Assembly: GCA_963675135.1 (NCBI GenBank)
Contig: OY776124.1
Span: 1,533,001 to 1,597,000, forward strand
Origin: Galeopsis tetrahit
Lineage: Eukaryota > Streptophyta > Magnoliopsida > Lamiales > Lamiaceae
Direction: 5' to 3'
Length of the DNA: 64,000 nucleotides
In this document: positions 50,891 to 62,719 of the stretch, in pieces
Numbering within the stretch: position 1 is the first letter of the stretch
Layout: every line of letters starts with the position of its first letter
Translations under genes and position numbers: made by a program
Notes under the pieces: generated by a model
What the model was told of the DNA's origin: nothing
The model's database searches: none
The model's input: only the letters and a program-made list of their open reading frames with translations

Positions 50891-53190
50891 CGGGTTTGCA
50901 TTTCTAGCTAAATTGGCCATAGAATCAATTGTGTCGAGACGGTTTTTGAATTTGAGGCCTCGGGTGCGGAGTTTTTGACGTCATCGCCCATAGCCAAATT
51001 GCGCGCACGCTTGTGCGCCGTTTTTACAAAGTTTTCAGATTGCCTCTCGGGTTTGCATTTCTAGCTGAATTGTCCATAGAATTAATTTTGTCGAGACGGT
51101 TTTTGAATTTGAGGCCTCGGGTGCGGAGTTTTTGACGTCGTCGCCCATCGCCAAATTGCGCGCACGCTTGTGCCCCGTTTTTACAAAGTTTTCTGATTGC
51201 CTCTCGGGTTTGCATTTCTAGCTAAAATTGGTCATAGAATCAATTGTGTCGAGACGGTTTTTGAATTTGAGGCCTCGGGTGCGGAGTTTTTGACGTCGTC
51301 GCCCATAGCCAAATTGCGCGCACGCTTGTGCGCCGTTTTTACAAAGTTTTCAAATTGCCTCTCGGGTTTGCATCTCTAGCTAAAATTGGTCATATAATCA
51401 ATTGTGTCGAGACGGTTTTTGAATTTGAGGCCTCGGGTGCGGTGTTTTTGACGTCGTCGCCCCTAACCAAATTGCGCGCACGCTTGTGCGCCGTTTTTAC
51501 AAAGTTTTCAGATTGCCTCTCGGGTTTGCATTTCTAGCTAAATTGGCCATAGAATCAATTGTGTCGAGACGGTTTTTGAATTTGAGGCCTCGGGTGCGGA
51601 GTTTTTGACGTCATCGCCCATAGCCAAATTGCGCGCACGCTTGTGCGCCATTTTTACAAAGTTTTCAGATTGCCTCTCGGGTTTGCATTTCTAGCTGAAT
51701 TGGCCATAGAATTAATTTTGTCGAGACGGTTTTTGAATTTGAGGCCTCGGGTGCGGAGTTTTTGACGTCGTCGCCCATCGCCAAATTGCGCGCACGCTTG
51801 TGCCCCGTTTTTACAAAGTTTTCAGATTGCCTCTCGGGTTTGCATTTCTAGCTAAAATTTGTCATAGAATCAATTGTGTCGAGACGGTTTTTGAATTTGA
51901 GACCTCGGGTGCGGAGTTTTTGACGTCGTCGCCCATAGCCAAATTGCGCGCACGCTTGTGCGTCGTTTTTACAAAGTTTTCAAATTGCCTCTCGGGTTTG
52001 CATTGCTAGCTAAAATTGGTCATATAATCAATTGTGTTGAGACGGTTTTTGAATTTGAGGCCTCGGGTGCGGTGTTTTTGACGTCGTCGCCCCTAACCAA
52101 ATTGCGCGCACGCTTGTGCGCCGTTTTTACAAAGTTTTCAGATTGCCATTCGGGTTTGCATTTCTAGCTGAATTGGACATAGAATCAATTGAGTCGAGAC
52201 GGTTTTTGAATTTGAGGCCTCGGGTGCGGAGTTTTTGACGTCGTCGCCCATAGTCAAATTTCGCGCACGGTTGTGCGCTGTTTTTACAAAGTTTTCAGAT
52301 TGCCTCTCGGGTTTGCATTACTAGCTGAATTGGCCATAGAATTAATTTTGTCGAGACGGTTTTTGAATTTGAGGCCTCGGGTGCGGAGTTTTTAACGTCG
52401 TCGCCCACAGCCAAATTGCGCGCACGCTTGTGCACCGTTTTTACAAAGTTTTCAAATTGCCTCTCGGGTTTGCATTTCTAGCTAAAATTGGTCATAGAAT
52501 CAATTGTGTCGAGACGGTTGTTGAATTTGAGACCTAGGGTGCGGAGTTTTTGACGTCGTCGCCCATAGCCAAATTGCGCGCACGCTTGTGCGCCGTTTTT
52601 ACAAAGTTTTCAGATTGCCTCTCAGTTTTGAATTTCCCACTGAATTGGCCATAGAATCAATTGTGTCGAGACGGTTTTTGAATTTGAGGTCTCGGGTGCG
52701 GAGTTTTTGACGTCGTCGCCCATAGCCAAATTGCGCGCACGCTTGTGCGCCGTTTTTACAAAGTTTTCAGATTGCCTCTCGGGTTTGCATTTCTAGCTGA
52801 ATTGGCCATAGAATTAATTTTGTCGAGACGGTTTTTGAATTTGAGGCCTCGGGTGCGGAGTTTTTGACGTCGTCGCCCATCGCCAAATTGCGCGCACGCT
52901 TGTGCCCCGTTTTTACAAAGTTTTCAGATTGCCTCTCGGGTTTGCATTCCTAGCTAAAATTGGTCATAGAATCAATTGTGTCGAGACGGTTTTTGAATTT
53001 GAGACCTCGGGTGCGGAGTTTTTGACGTCGTCGCCCATAGCCAAATTGCGCGCACGCTTGTGCGCCGTTTTTACAAAGTTTTCAAATTGCCTCTCGGGTT
53101 TGCATTGCTAGCTAAAATTGGTCATATAATCAATTGTGTCAAGACGGTTTTTGAATTTGAGGCCTTGGGTGCGGTGTTTTTGACGTCGTC

Positions 53191-53218
53191 GCCCCTAACC
53201 AAATTTTGTTTTTACAAA
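53191..53218. repeat. Class V monomer with 17-bp deletion, copy 2
   Basis: The deletion joint and the private upstream markers are the same as at 47.4 kb, exactly 5,808 bp later. This is a copy made by the large duplication, not an independent deletion. Confidence 0.85.
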
Positions 53219-55829
53219 GTTTTCAGATTGCCATTCGGGTTTGCATTTCTAGCTGAATTGGACATAGAATCAATTGAGTCGAGACGGTTTTTGAATTTGA
53301 GGCCTCGGGTGCGAAGTTTTTGACGTCGTCGCCCATAGTCAAATTTCGCGCACGGTTGTGCGCTGTTTTTACAAAGTTTTCAGATTGCCTCTCGGGTTTG
53401 CATTACTAGCTGAATTGGCCATAGAATCAATTGTGTCGAGACGGTTTTTGAATTTGAGGCCTCGGGTGCGGAGTTTTTGACGTCGTCGCCCACAGCCAAA
53501 TTGCGCGCACGCTTGTGCACCGTTTTTACAAAGTTTTCAAATTGCCTCTCGGGTTTGCATTTCTAGCTAAAATTGGTCATAGAATCAATTGTGTCGAGAC
53601 GGTTGTTGAATTTGAGACCTCGGGTGCGGAGTTTTTGACGTCGTCGCCCATAGCCAAATTGCGCGCACGCTTGTGCGCCGTTTTTACAAAGTTTTCAGAT
53701 TGCCTCTCGGTTTTGAATTTCCCACTGAATTGGCCATAGAATCAATTGTGTCGAGACGGTTTTTGAATTTGAGGTCTCGGGTGCGGAGTTTTTGACGTCG
53801 TCGCCCATAGCCAAATTGCGCGCACGCTTGTGCGCTGTTTTTACAAAGTTTTCAGATTGCCTCTCGGGTTTGCATTTCTAGCTGAATTGGCCATAGAATT
53901 AATTTTGTCGAGACGGTTTTTGAATTTGAGGCCTCGGGTGCGGAGTTTTTGACGTCGTCGCCCATCGCCAAATTGCGCGCACGCTTGTGCGCCGTTTTTA
54001 CAAAGTTTTCAGACTGCCTCTCGGGTTTGCACTTCTAGCTAAAATTGGTCATAGAATCAATTGTGTCGAGACGGTTTTTGAATTTGAGGCCTCGGGTGCG
54101 GAGTTTTTGACGTCGTCGCCCATAGCCAAATTGCGCGCACGCTTGTGCGCCGTTTTTACAAAGTTTTCAGATTGCCTCTCGGTTTGCATTTCTAGCTGAA
54201 TTGGCCATAGAATTAATTTTGTCGAGACTGTTTTTGAATTTGAGGCCTCGGGTGCGGAGTTTTTGACGTCGTCGCCCATCGCCAAATTGCGCGCACGCTT
54301 GTGTGCCGTTTTTACAAAGTTTTCAGATTGCCTCTCGGGTTTGCATTTCTAGCTAAAATTGGTCATAGAATCAATTGTGTCGAGACAGTTTTTGAATTTG
54401 AGGCCTCGGGTGCGGAGTTTTTGACGTCGTCGCCCATAGCCAAATTGCGCGCACGCTTGTGCGCCGTTTTTACAAAGTTTTCAAATTGCCTCTCGGGTTT
54501 GCATCTCTAGCTAAAATTGGTCATATAATCAATTGTGTCGAGACGGTTTTTGAATTTGAGGCCTCGGGTGCGGTGTTTTTGACGTCGTCGCCCCTAACCA
54601 AATTGCGCGCACGCTTGTGCGCCGTTTTTACAAAGTTTTCAGATTGCCTCTCGGGTTTGCATTTCTAGCTAAATTGGCCATAGAATCAATTGTGTCGAGA
54701 CGGTTTTTGAATTTGAGGCCTCGGGTGCGGAGTTTTTGACGTCATCGCCCATAGCCAAATTGCGCGCACGCTTGTGCGCCGTTTTTACAAAGTTTTCAGA
54801 TTGCCTCTCGGGTTTGCATTTCTAGCTGATTTGGCCATAGAATTAATTTTGTCGAGACGGTTTTTGAATTTGAGGCCTCGGGTGCGGAGTTTTTGACGTC
54901 GTCGCCCATCGCCAAATTGCGCGCACGCTTGTGCCCCGTTTTTACAAAGTTTTCAGATTGCCTCTCGGGTTTGCATTTCTAGCTAAAATTGGTCATAGAA
55001 TCAATTGTGTCGAGACGGTTTTTGAATTTGAGGCCTCGGGTGCGGAGTTTTTGACGTCGTCGCCTATAGCCAAATTGCGCGCACGCTTGTGCGCCGTTTT
55101 TACAAAGTTTTCAAATTGCCTCTCGGGTTTGCATTTCTAGCTAAAATTGGTCATATAATCAATTGTGTCGAGACGGTTTTTGAATTTAAGGCCTCGGGTG
55201 CGGTGTTTTTGACGTCGTCGCCCCTAACCAAATTGCGTGCACGCTTGTGCGCCGTTTTTACAAAGTTTTCAGATTGCCATTCGGGTTTGCATTTCTAGCT
55301 GAATTGGACATAGAATCAATTGTGTCGAGACGGTTTTTGAATTTGAGGCCTCGGGTGCGGAGTTTTTGACGTCGTCGCCCATAGTCAAATTTCGCGCACG
55401 GTTGTGCGCTGTTTTTATAAAGTTTTCAGATTGCCTCTCGGGTTTGCATTACTAGCTGAATTGGCCATAGAATCAATTGTGTCGAGACGGTTTTTGAATT
55501 TGAGGCCTCGGGTGCGGAGTTTTTGACGTCGTCGCCCACAGCCAAATTGCGCGCACGCTTGTGCACCGTTTTTACAAAGTTTTCAAATTGCCTCTCGGGT
55601 TTGCATTTCTAGCTAAAATTGGTCATAGAATCAATTGTGTCGAGACGGTTGTTGAATTTGAGACCTCGGGTGCGGAGTTTTTGACGTCGTCGCCCATAGC
55701 CAAATTGCGCGCACGCTTGTGCGCCGTTTTTACAAAGTTTTCAGATTGCCTCTCGGTTTTGAATTTCCCACTGAATTGGCCATAGAATCAATTGTGTCGA
55801 GACGGTTTTTGAATTTGAGGCCTCGGGTG

Positions 55830-58800
55830 CGGAGTTTTTGACGTCGTCGCCCATAGCCAAATTGCGCGCACGCTTGTGCGCCGTTTTTACAAAGTTTTCA
55901 GATTGCCTCTCGGGTTTGCATTTCTAGCAGAATTGGCCATAGAATTAATTTTGTCGAGACGGTTTTTGAATTTGAGGCCTCGGGTGCGGAGTTTTTGACG
56001 TCGTCGCCCATCGCCAAATTGCGCGCACGCTTGTGCGCCGTTTTTACAAAGTTTTCAGACTGCCTCTCGGGTTTGCATTTCTAGCTAAAATTGGTCATAG
56101 AATCAATTGTGTCGAGACGGTTTTTGAATTTGAGGCCTCGGGTGCGGAGTTTTTGACGTCGTCGCCCATAGCCAAATTGCGCGCACGCTTGTGCGCCGTT
56201 TTTACAAAGTTTTCAGATTGCCTCTCGGTTTGCATTTCTAGCTGAATTGGCCATAGAATTAATTTTGTCGAGACGGTTTTTGAATTTGAGGCCTCGGGTG
56301 CGGAGTTTTTGACGTCATCGCCCATAGCCAAATTGCGCGCACGCTTGTGCGCCGTTTTTACAAAGTTTTCAGATTGCCTCTCGGGTTTGCATTTCTAGCT
56401 GAATTGGCCATAGAATCAATTTTGTCGAGACGGTTTTTGAATTTGAGGCCTCGGGTGCGGAGTTTTTGACGTCATCGCCCATAGCCAAATTGCGCGCACG
56501 CTTGTGCGCCGTTTTTACAAAGTTTTCAGATTGCCTCTCGGGTTTGCATTTCTATCTGAATTGGTCATAGAATCAATTTTGTCGAGACGGTTTTTGAATT
56601 TGAGGCCTCGGGTGCGGAGTTTTTGACGTCGTCGCCCATAGCCAAACTTGCGCGCTTGGTTGTGTGCCATTTTTACAAAGTTTTCAGATTGCCTCCCAAG
56701 TTTGCATCCCTCACTGAATTGGCCATAAAATCAATTGTGTCGAGACGGTTTTTGAATTTGAGGCCTCGGGTGCGGATTTTTTGACGTCGTCGCCCATAGC
56801 CAAATTGCGCGCACGCTTGTGCGCCGTTTTTACAAAGTTTTCAGATTACCTCTCGGGTTTGCATTTCTAGCTAAATTGGCCATAGAATCAATTGTGTCGA
56901 GACGGTTTTTGAATTTGAGGCCTCGGGTGCGGAGTTTTTGACGTCATCGCCCATAGCCAAATTGCGCGCACGCTTGTGCGCCGTTTTTACAAAGTTTTCA
57001 GATTGCCTCTCGGGTTTGCATTCCTAGCTGAATTGGCCATAGAATTAATTTTGTCAAGATGGTTTTTGAATTTGACGCCTCGGGTGCGGAGTTTTTGACG
57101 TCGTCGCCCATCGCCAAATTGCGCGCACGCTTGTGCGCCGTTTTTACAAAGTTTTCAGATTGCCTCTCGGGTTTGCATTACTAGCTAAAATTGGTCATAG
57201 AATCAATTGTGTCGAGACGGTTTTTGAATTTGAGGCCACGGGTGCGGAGTTTTTGACGTCGTCGCCCATAGCCAAATTGCGCGCACGCTTGTGCGCCGTT
57301 TTTACAAAGTTTTCAGATTGCCTCTCGGGTTTGCATTTCTAGCTGAATTGGCCATAGAATTAATTTTGTCGAGACGGTTTTTGAATTTGAGGCCTCGGGT
57401 GCGGAGTTTTTGACGTCGTCTCCCATCGCCAAATTGCGCGCACGCTTGTGCGCCGTTTTTACAAAGTTTTCAGATTGCCTCTCGGGTTTGCATTTCTAGC
57501 TGAATTGGCCATAGAATTAATTTTGTCAAGACGGTTTTTGAATTTGAGGCCTCGGGTGCGGAGTTATTGACGTCGTCGCCCATCGCCAAATTGCGCGCAC
57601 GCTTGTGCCCCGTTTTTACAAAGTTTTCAGATTGCCTCTCGGGTTTGCATTTCTAGCTAAAATTGGTCATAGAATCAATTGTGTCGAGACGGTTTTTGAA
57701 TTTGAGGCCTCGGGTGCGGAGTTTTTGACGTCGTCGCCCATAGCCAAATTGCGCGCACGCTTGTGCGCCGTTTTTACAAAGTTTTCAGATTGCCTCTCGG
57801 GTTTGCACTTCTAGCTGAATTGGCCATAGAATTAATTTTGTCGAGACGGTTTTTGAATTTGAGGCCTCGGGTGCGGAGTTTTTGACGTCGTCGCCCATCG
57901 CCAAATTGCGCGCACGCTTGTGCCCCGTTTTTACAAAGTTTTCAGATTGCCTCTCGGGTTTGCATTTCTAGCTAAAATTGGTCATAGAATCAATTGTGTC
58001 GAGACTGTTTTTGAATTTGAGGCCTCGGGTGCGGAGTTTTTGACGTCGTCGCCCATAGCCAAATTGCGCGCACGTTTGTGCGCCGTTTTTACAAAGTTTT
58101 CAAATTGCCTCTCGGGTTTGCATCTCTAGCTAAAATTGGTCATATAATCAATTGTGTCGAGACGGTTTTTGAATTTGAGGCCTCGGGTGCGGTGTTTTTG
58201 ACGTCGTCGCCCCTAACCAAATTGCGCGCACGCTAGTGCGCCGTTTTTACAAAGTTTTCAGATTGCCTCTCGGGTTTGCATTTCTAGCTAAAATTGGTCA
58301 TAGAATCAATTGTGTCGAGACGGTTTTTGAATTTGAGGCCACGGGTGCGGAGTTTTTGACGTCGTCGCCCATAGCCAAATTGCGCGCACGCTTGTGCGCC
58401 GTTTTTACAAAGTTTTCAGATTGCCTCTCGGGTTTGCATTTCTAGCTGAATTGGCCATAGAATTAATTTTGTCGAGACGGTTTTTGAATTTGAGGCCTCG
58501 GGTGCGGAGTTTTTGACGTCGTCGCCCATAGCCAAATTGCGCGCACGCTTGTGCGCCGTTTTTACAAAGTTTTCAGATTGCCTCTCGGGTTTGCATTTCT
58601 AGCAGAATTGGCCATAGAATTAATTTTGTCGAGACGGTTTTTGAATTTGAGGCCTCGGGTGCGGAGTTTTTGACGTCGTCGCCCATCGCCAAATTGCGCG
58701 CACGCTTGTGCGCCGTTTTTACAAAGTTTTCAGACTGCCTCTCGGGTTTGCATTTCTAGCTAAAATTGGTCATAGAATCAATTGTGTCGAGACGGTTTTT

Positions 58801-61200
58801 GAATTTGAGGCCTCGGGTGCGGAGTTTTTGACGTCGTCGCCCATAGCCAAATTGCGCGCACGCTTGTGCGCCGTTTTTACAAAGTTTTCAGATTGCCTCT
58901 CGGTTTGCATTTCTAGCTGAATTGGCCATAGAATTAATTTTGTCGAGACGGTTTTTGAATTTGAGGCCTCGGGTGCGGAGTTTTTGACGTCATCGCCCAT
59001 AGCCAAATTGCGCGCACGCTTGTGCGCCGTTTTTACAAAGTTTTCAGATTGCCTCTCGGGTTTGCATTTCTAGCTGAATTGGCCATAGAATCAATTTTGT
59101 CGAGACGGTTTTTGAATTTGAGGCCTCGGGTGCGGAGTTTTTGACGTCATCGCCCATAGCCAAATTGCGCGCACGCTTGTGCGCCGTTTTTACAAAGTTT
59201 TCAGATTGCCTCTCGGGTTTGCATTTCTATCTGAATTGGTCATAGAATCAATTGTGTCGAGACGGTTTTTGAATTTGAGGCCTCGGGTGCGGAGTTTTTG
59301 ACGTCGTCGCCCATAGCCAAACTTGCGCGCTTGGTTGTGTGCCATTTTTACAAAGTTTTCAGATTGCCTCCCAAGTTTGCATCCCTCACTGAATTGGCCA
59401 TAAAATCAATTGTGTCGAGACGGTTTTTGAATTTGAGGCCTCGGGTGCGGATTTTTTGACGTCGTCGCCCATAGCCAAATTGCGCGCACGCTTGTGCGCC
59501 GTTTTTACAAAGTTTTCAGATTACCTCTCGGGTTTGCATTTCTAGCTAAATTGGCCATAGAATCAATTGTGTCGAGACGGTTTTTGAATTTGAGGCCTCG
59601 GGTGCGGAGTTTTTGACGTCATCGCCCATAGCCAAATTGCGCGCACGCTTGTGCGCCGTTTTTACAAAGTTTTCAGATTGCCTCTCGGGTTTGCATTCCT
59701 AGCTGAATTGGCCATAGAATTAATTTTGTCAAGATGGTTTTTGAATTTGACGCCTCGGGTGCGGAGTTTTTGACGTCGTCGCCCATCGCCAAATTGCGCG
59801 CACGCTTGTGCGCCGTTTTTACAAAGTTTTCAGATTGCCTCTCGGGTTTGCATTACTAGCTAAAATTGGTCATAGAATCAATTGTGTCGAGACGGTTTTT
59901 GAATTTGAGGCCACGGGTGCGGAGTTTTTGACGTCGTCGCCCATAGCCAAATTGCGCGCACGCTTGTGCGCCGTTTTTACAAAGTTTTCAGATTGCCTCT
60001 CGGGTTTGCATTTCTAGCTGAATTGGCCATAGAATTAATTTTGTCGAGACGGTTTTTGAATTTGAGGCCTCGGGTGCGGAGTTTTTGACGTCGTCTCCCA
60101 TCGCCAAATTGCGCGCACGCTTGTGCGCCGTTTTTACAAAGTTTTCAGATTGCCTCTCGGGTTTGCATTTCTAGCTGAATTGGCCATAGAATTAATTTTG
60201 TCGAGACGGTTTTTGAATTTGAGGCCTCGGGTGCGGAGTTATTGACGTCGTCGCCCATCGCCAAATTGCGCGCACGCTTGTGCCCCGTTTTTACAAAGTT
60301 TTCAGATTGCCTCTCGGGTTTGCATTTCTAGCTAAAATTGGTCATAGAATCAATTGTGTCGAGATGGTTTTTGAATTTGAGGCCTCGGGTGCGGAGTTTT
60401 TGACGTCGTCGCCCATAGCCAAATTGCGCGCACGCTTGTGCGCCGTTTTTACAAAGTTTTCAGATTGCCTCTCGGGTTTGCACTTCTAGCTGAATTGGCC
60501 ATAGAATTAATTTTGTCGAGACGGTTTTTGAATTTGAGGCCTCGGGTGCGGAGTTTTTGACGTCGTCGCCCATCGCCAAATTGCGCGCACGCTTGTGCCC
60601 CGTTTTTACAAAGTTTTCAGATTGCCTCTCGGGTTTGCATTTCTAGCTAAAATTGGTCATAGAATCAATTGTGTCGAGACGGTTTTTGAATTTGAGGCCT
60701 CGGGTGCGGAGTTTTTGACGTCGTCGCCCATAGCCAAATTGCGCACACGTTTGTGCGCCGTTTTTACAAAGTTTTCAAATTGCCTCTCGGGTTTGCATCT
60801 CTAGCTAAAATTGGTCATATAATCAATTGTGTCGAGACGGTTTTTGAATTTGAGGCCTCGGGTGCGGTGTTTTTGACGTCGTCGCCCCTAACCAAATTGC
60901 GCGCACGCTTGTGCGCCGTTTTTACAAAGTTTTCAGATTGCCTCTCGGGTTTGCATTTCTAGCTAAAATTGGTCATAGAATCAATTGTGTCGAGACGGTT
61001 TTTGAATTTGAGGCCACGGGTGCGGAGTTTTTGACGTCGTCGCCCATAGCCAAATTGCGCGCACGCTTGTGCGCCGTTTTTACAAAGTTTTCAGATTGCC
61101 TCTCGGGTTTGCATTTCTAGCTGAATTGGCCATAGAATTAATTTTGTCGAGACGGTTTTTGAATTTGAGGCCTCGGGTGCGGAGTTTTTGACGTCGTCGC
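55830..61200. repeat. 2,675-bp tandem duplication (17 monomers)
   Basis: About 55.83-58.5 kb recurs at 58.5-61.2 kb. Private markers are TCTAGCAGAATTGG (55.92/58.60 kb), two adjacent ACGTCATCG monomers, S (56647/59322), GATTACCTCTC, GTCAAGATGG with GACGCC, GGCCACGGG (57.24/59.91 kb), CGTCTCCCATCGCC, GAGTTATTGACG (57.56/60.24 kb) and P pairs. This block reintroduces S after the 15-kb gap but sits among P and V monomers, so it mixes both lineages. Confidence 0.84.
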
Positions 61201-62060
61201 CCATCGCCAAATTGCGCGCACGCTTGTGCGCCGTTTTTACAAAGTTTTCAGATTGCCTCTCGGGTTTGCATTTCTAGCTGAATTGGCCATAGAATTAATT
61301 TTGTCGAGACGGTTTTTGAATTTGAGGCCTCGGGTGCGGAGTTTTTGACGTCGTCGCCCATCGCCAAATTGCGCGCACGCTTGTGCCCCGTTTTTACAAA
61401 GTTTTCAGATTGCCTCTCGGGTTTGCATTTCTAGCTAAAATTGGTCATAGAATCAATTGTGTCGAGACGGTTTTTGAATTTGAGGCCTCGGGTGCGGAGT
61501 TTTTGACATCGTCGCCCATAGCCAAATTGCGCGCACGCTTGTGCGCCGTTTTTACAAAGTTTTCAGATTGCCTCTCGGGTTTGCACTTCTAGCTGAATTG
61601 GCCATAGAATTAATTTTGTCGAGACGGTTTTTGAATTTGAGGCCTCGGGTGCGGAGTTTTTGACGTCGTCGCCCATCGCCAAATTGCGCGCACGCTTGTG
61701 CCCCGTTTTTACAAAGTTTTCAGATTGCCTCTCGGGTTTGCATTTCTAGCTAAAATTGGTCATAGAATCAATTGTGTCGAGACGGTTTTTGAATTTGAGG
61801 CCTCGGGTGCGGAGTTTTTGACGTCGTCGCCCATAGCCAAATTGCGCGCACGTTTGTGCGCCGTTTTTACAAAGTTTTCAAATTGCCTCTCGGGTTTGCA
61901 TCTCTAGCTAAAATTGGTCATATAATCAATTGTGTCGAGACGGTTTTTGAATTTGAGGCCTCGGGTGCGGTGTTTTTGACGTCGTCGCCCCTAACCAAAT
62001 TGCGCGCACGCTTGTGCGCCGTTTTTACAAAGTTTTCAGATTGCCTCTCGGGTTTGCATT
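59870..62060. repeat. 1,103-bp tandem duplication (7 monomers)
   Basis: From the GGCCACGGG monomer at 59.91 kb to V at 60.89 kb, the order recurs from 61.01 to 61.99 kb. The order includes two P monomers, CACTTCTAGCTG and CACGTTTGTGCG. The first copy has CGTCTCCCATCGCC and GAGTTATTGACG where the second has CGTCGCCC and GAGTTTTTGACG, so these two sites were corrected or mutated after duplication. Confidence 0.8.
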
Positions 62061-62719
62061 TCTAGCTAAAATTGGTCATAGAATCAATTGTGTCGAGACG
62101 GTTGTTGAATTTGAGACCTCGGGTGCTGAGTTTTTGACGTCGTCGCCCATAGCCAAATTGCGCGCACGCTTGTGCGCCGTTTTTACAAAGTTTTCAGATT
62201 GCCTCTCGGGTTTGCATTTCTAGCTAAATTGGCCATAGAATCAATTGTGTCGAGACGGTTTTTGAATTTGAGGCCTCGGGTGCGGAGTTTTTGACGTCAT
62301 CGCCCATAGCCAAATTGCGCGCACGCTTGTGCGCCGTTTTTACAAAGTTTTCAGATTGCCTCTCGGGTTTGCATTTCTAGCTAAATTGGCCATAGAATTA
62401 ATTTTGTCGAGACGGTTTTTGAATTTGAGGCCTCGGGTGCGGAGTTTTTGACGTCGTCGCCCATCGCCAAATTGCGCGCACGCTTGTGCCCCGTTTTTAC
62501 AAAGTTTTCAGATTGCCTCTCGGGTTTGCATTTCTAGCTAAAATTGGTCATAGAATCAATTGTGTCGAGACGGTTTTTGAATTTGAGGCCTCGGGTGCGG
62601 AGTTTTTGACGTCGTCGCCCATAGCCAAATTGCACGCACGCTTGTGCGCCGTTTTTACAAAGTTTTCAGATTGCCTCTCGGGTTTGCATTACTAGCTAAA
62701 ATTGGTCATAGAATCAATT

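Larger units (their letters stand above)
44950..55140. repeat. 5,808-bp higher-order repeat, largest period in the window
   Basis: About 44.95-49.33 kb recurs at 50.76-55.14 kb with a constant 5,808-bp offset. Matched markers include CACGTTTGTGCG, GAATTGTCCATAG (45.26/51.07 kb), TTTTCTGATTGCC, the paired P/V blocks, GTCAAGACGG with GGCCTTGGG, the 17-bp deletion (47.40/53.20 kb), CAGACTGCC and the 156-bp monomer. The length equals 37 monomers minus 17 bp. The intervening 49.33-50.76 kb is the second copy of a 1,417-bp duplication nested inside. Confidence 0.84.
5340..55400. repeat. Class N monomers (TTTCGCGCACGGTTGTGCGC)
   Basis: Class N reads CAAATTTCGCGCACGGTTG then GTGCGCTG, and ends CATTACTAGCTGAATTGG. 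The inverted repeat is intact but has a GGTT loop. Copies lie near 5.35, 17.13, 23.49, 24.75, 26.33, 28.85, 32.78, 39.21, 40.46, 41.72, 42.98, 43.93, 44.71, 46.45, 47.53, 52.25, 53.34 and 55.39 kb (18 copies). Nearly all are followed by a monomer with CCCACAGCC and GTGCACCG, then one with GGTTGTTGAA, so N opens a fixed block. The first two copies read CATCGTCAAA and the later ones CATAGTCAAA. Confidence 0.87.
38590..55830. repeat. Array domain with N, V and P blocks and little or no S
   Basis: This stretch is built of recurring N, V and P blocks plus GTGCACCG and GGTTGTTGAA monomers. S occurs only at 38895 and 41413. The GTTTTTTACG monomers here (about 40.76, 43.43 and 47.06 kb) sit in different contexts from those on the left. 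The first two lie in a CGTCTCCC/GTTTATTACAAAG monomer (40.8 and 43.48 kb). No unique sequence or gene is present. Confidence 0.82.
6150..58925. repeat. 156-bp monomers with single-G deletion (CTCTCGGTTTGC)
   Basis: In these copies CTCTCGGGTTTGC has lost one G. They lie near 6.19, 8.23, 12.39, 17.97, 27.16, 29.68, 31.10, 33.62, 48.37, 49.79, 54.18, 56.23 and 58.90 kb. Each is preceded by a monomer with TTTTCAGACTGCC, so the pair is a fixed block. At 156 bp the monomer is a multiple of three, so the reverse strand stays open for 78 codons across it. That open frame is a by-product of the deletion, not a gene. Confidence 0.85.
783..59322. repeat. Positions of the 33 class S monomers
   Basis: The inserted C that marks class S lies at 783, 1885, 2673, 3461, 4406, 4879, 6610, 8655, 9757, 10610, 12813, 13915, 14768, 15870, 16658, 18389, 19491, 20344, 21290, 22392, 23180, 27901, 30105, 31837, 34355, 35050, 36152, 37005, 38107, 38895, 41413, 56647 and 59322. 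The 3' end of another S opens the window (CCATAAAATC at bases 3-12). Spacing is a whole number of monomers, except the 853-bp intervals that contain the 64-bp duplication plus one extra A. There is no S between 41.5 and 56.6 kb. Confidence 0.9.
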
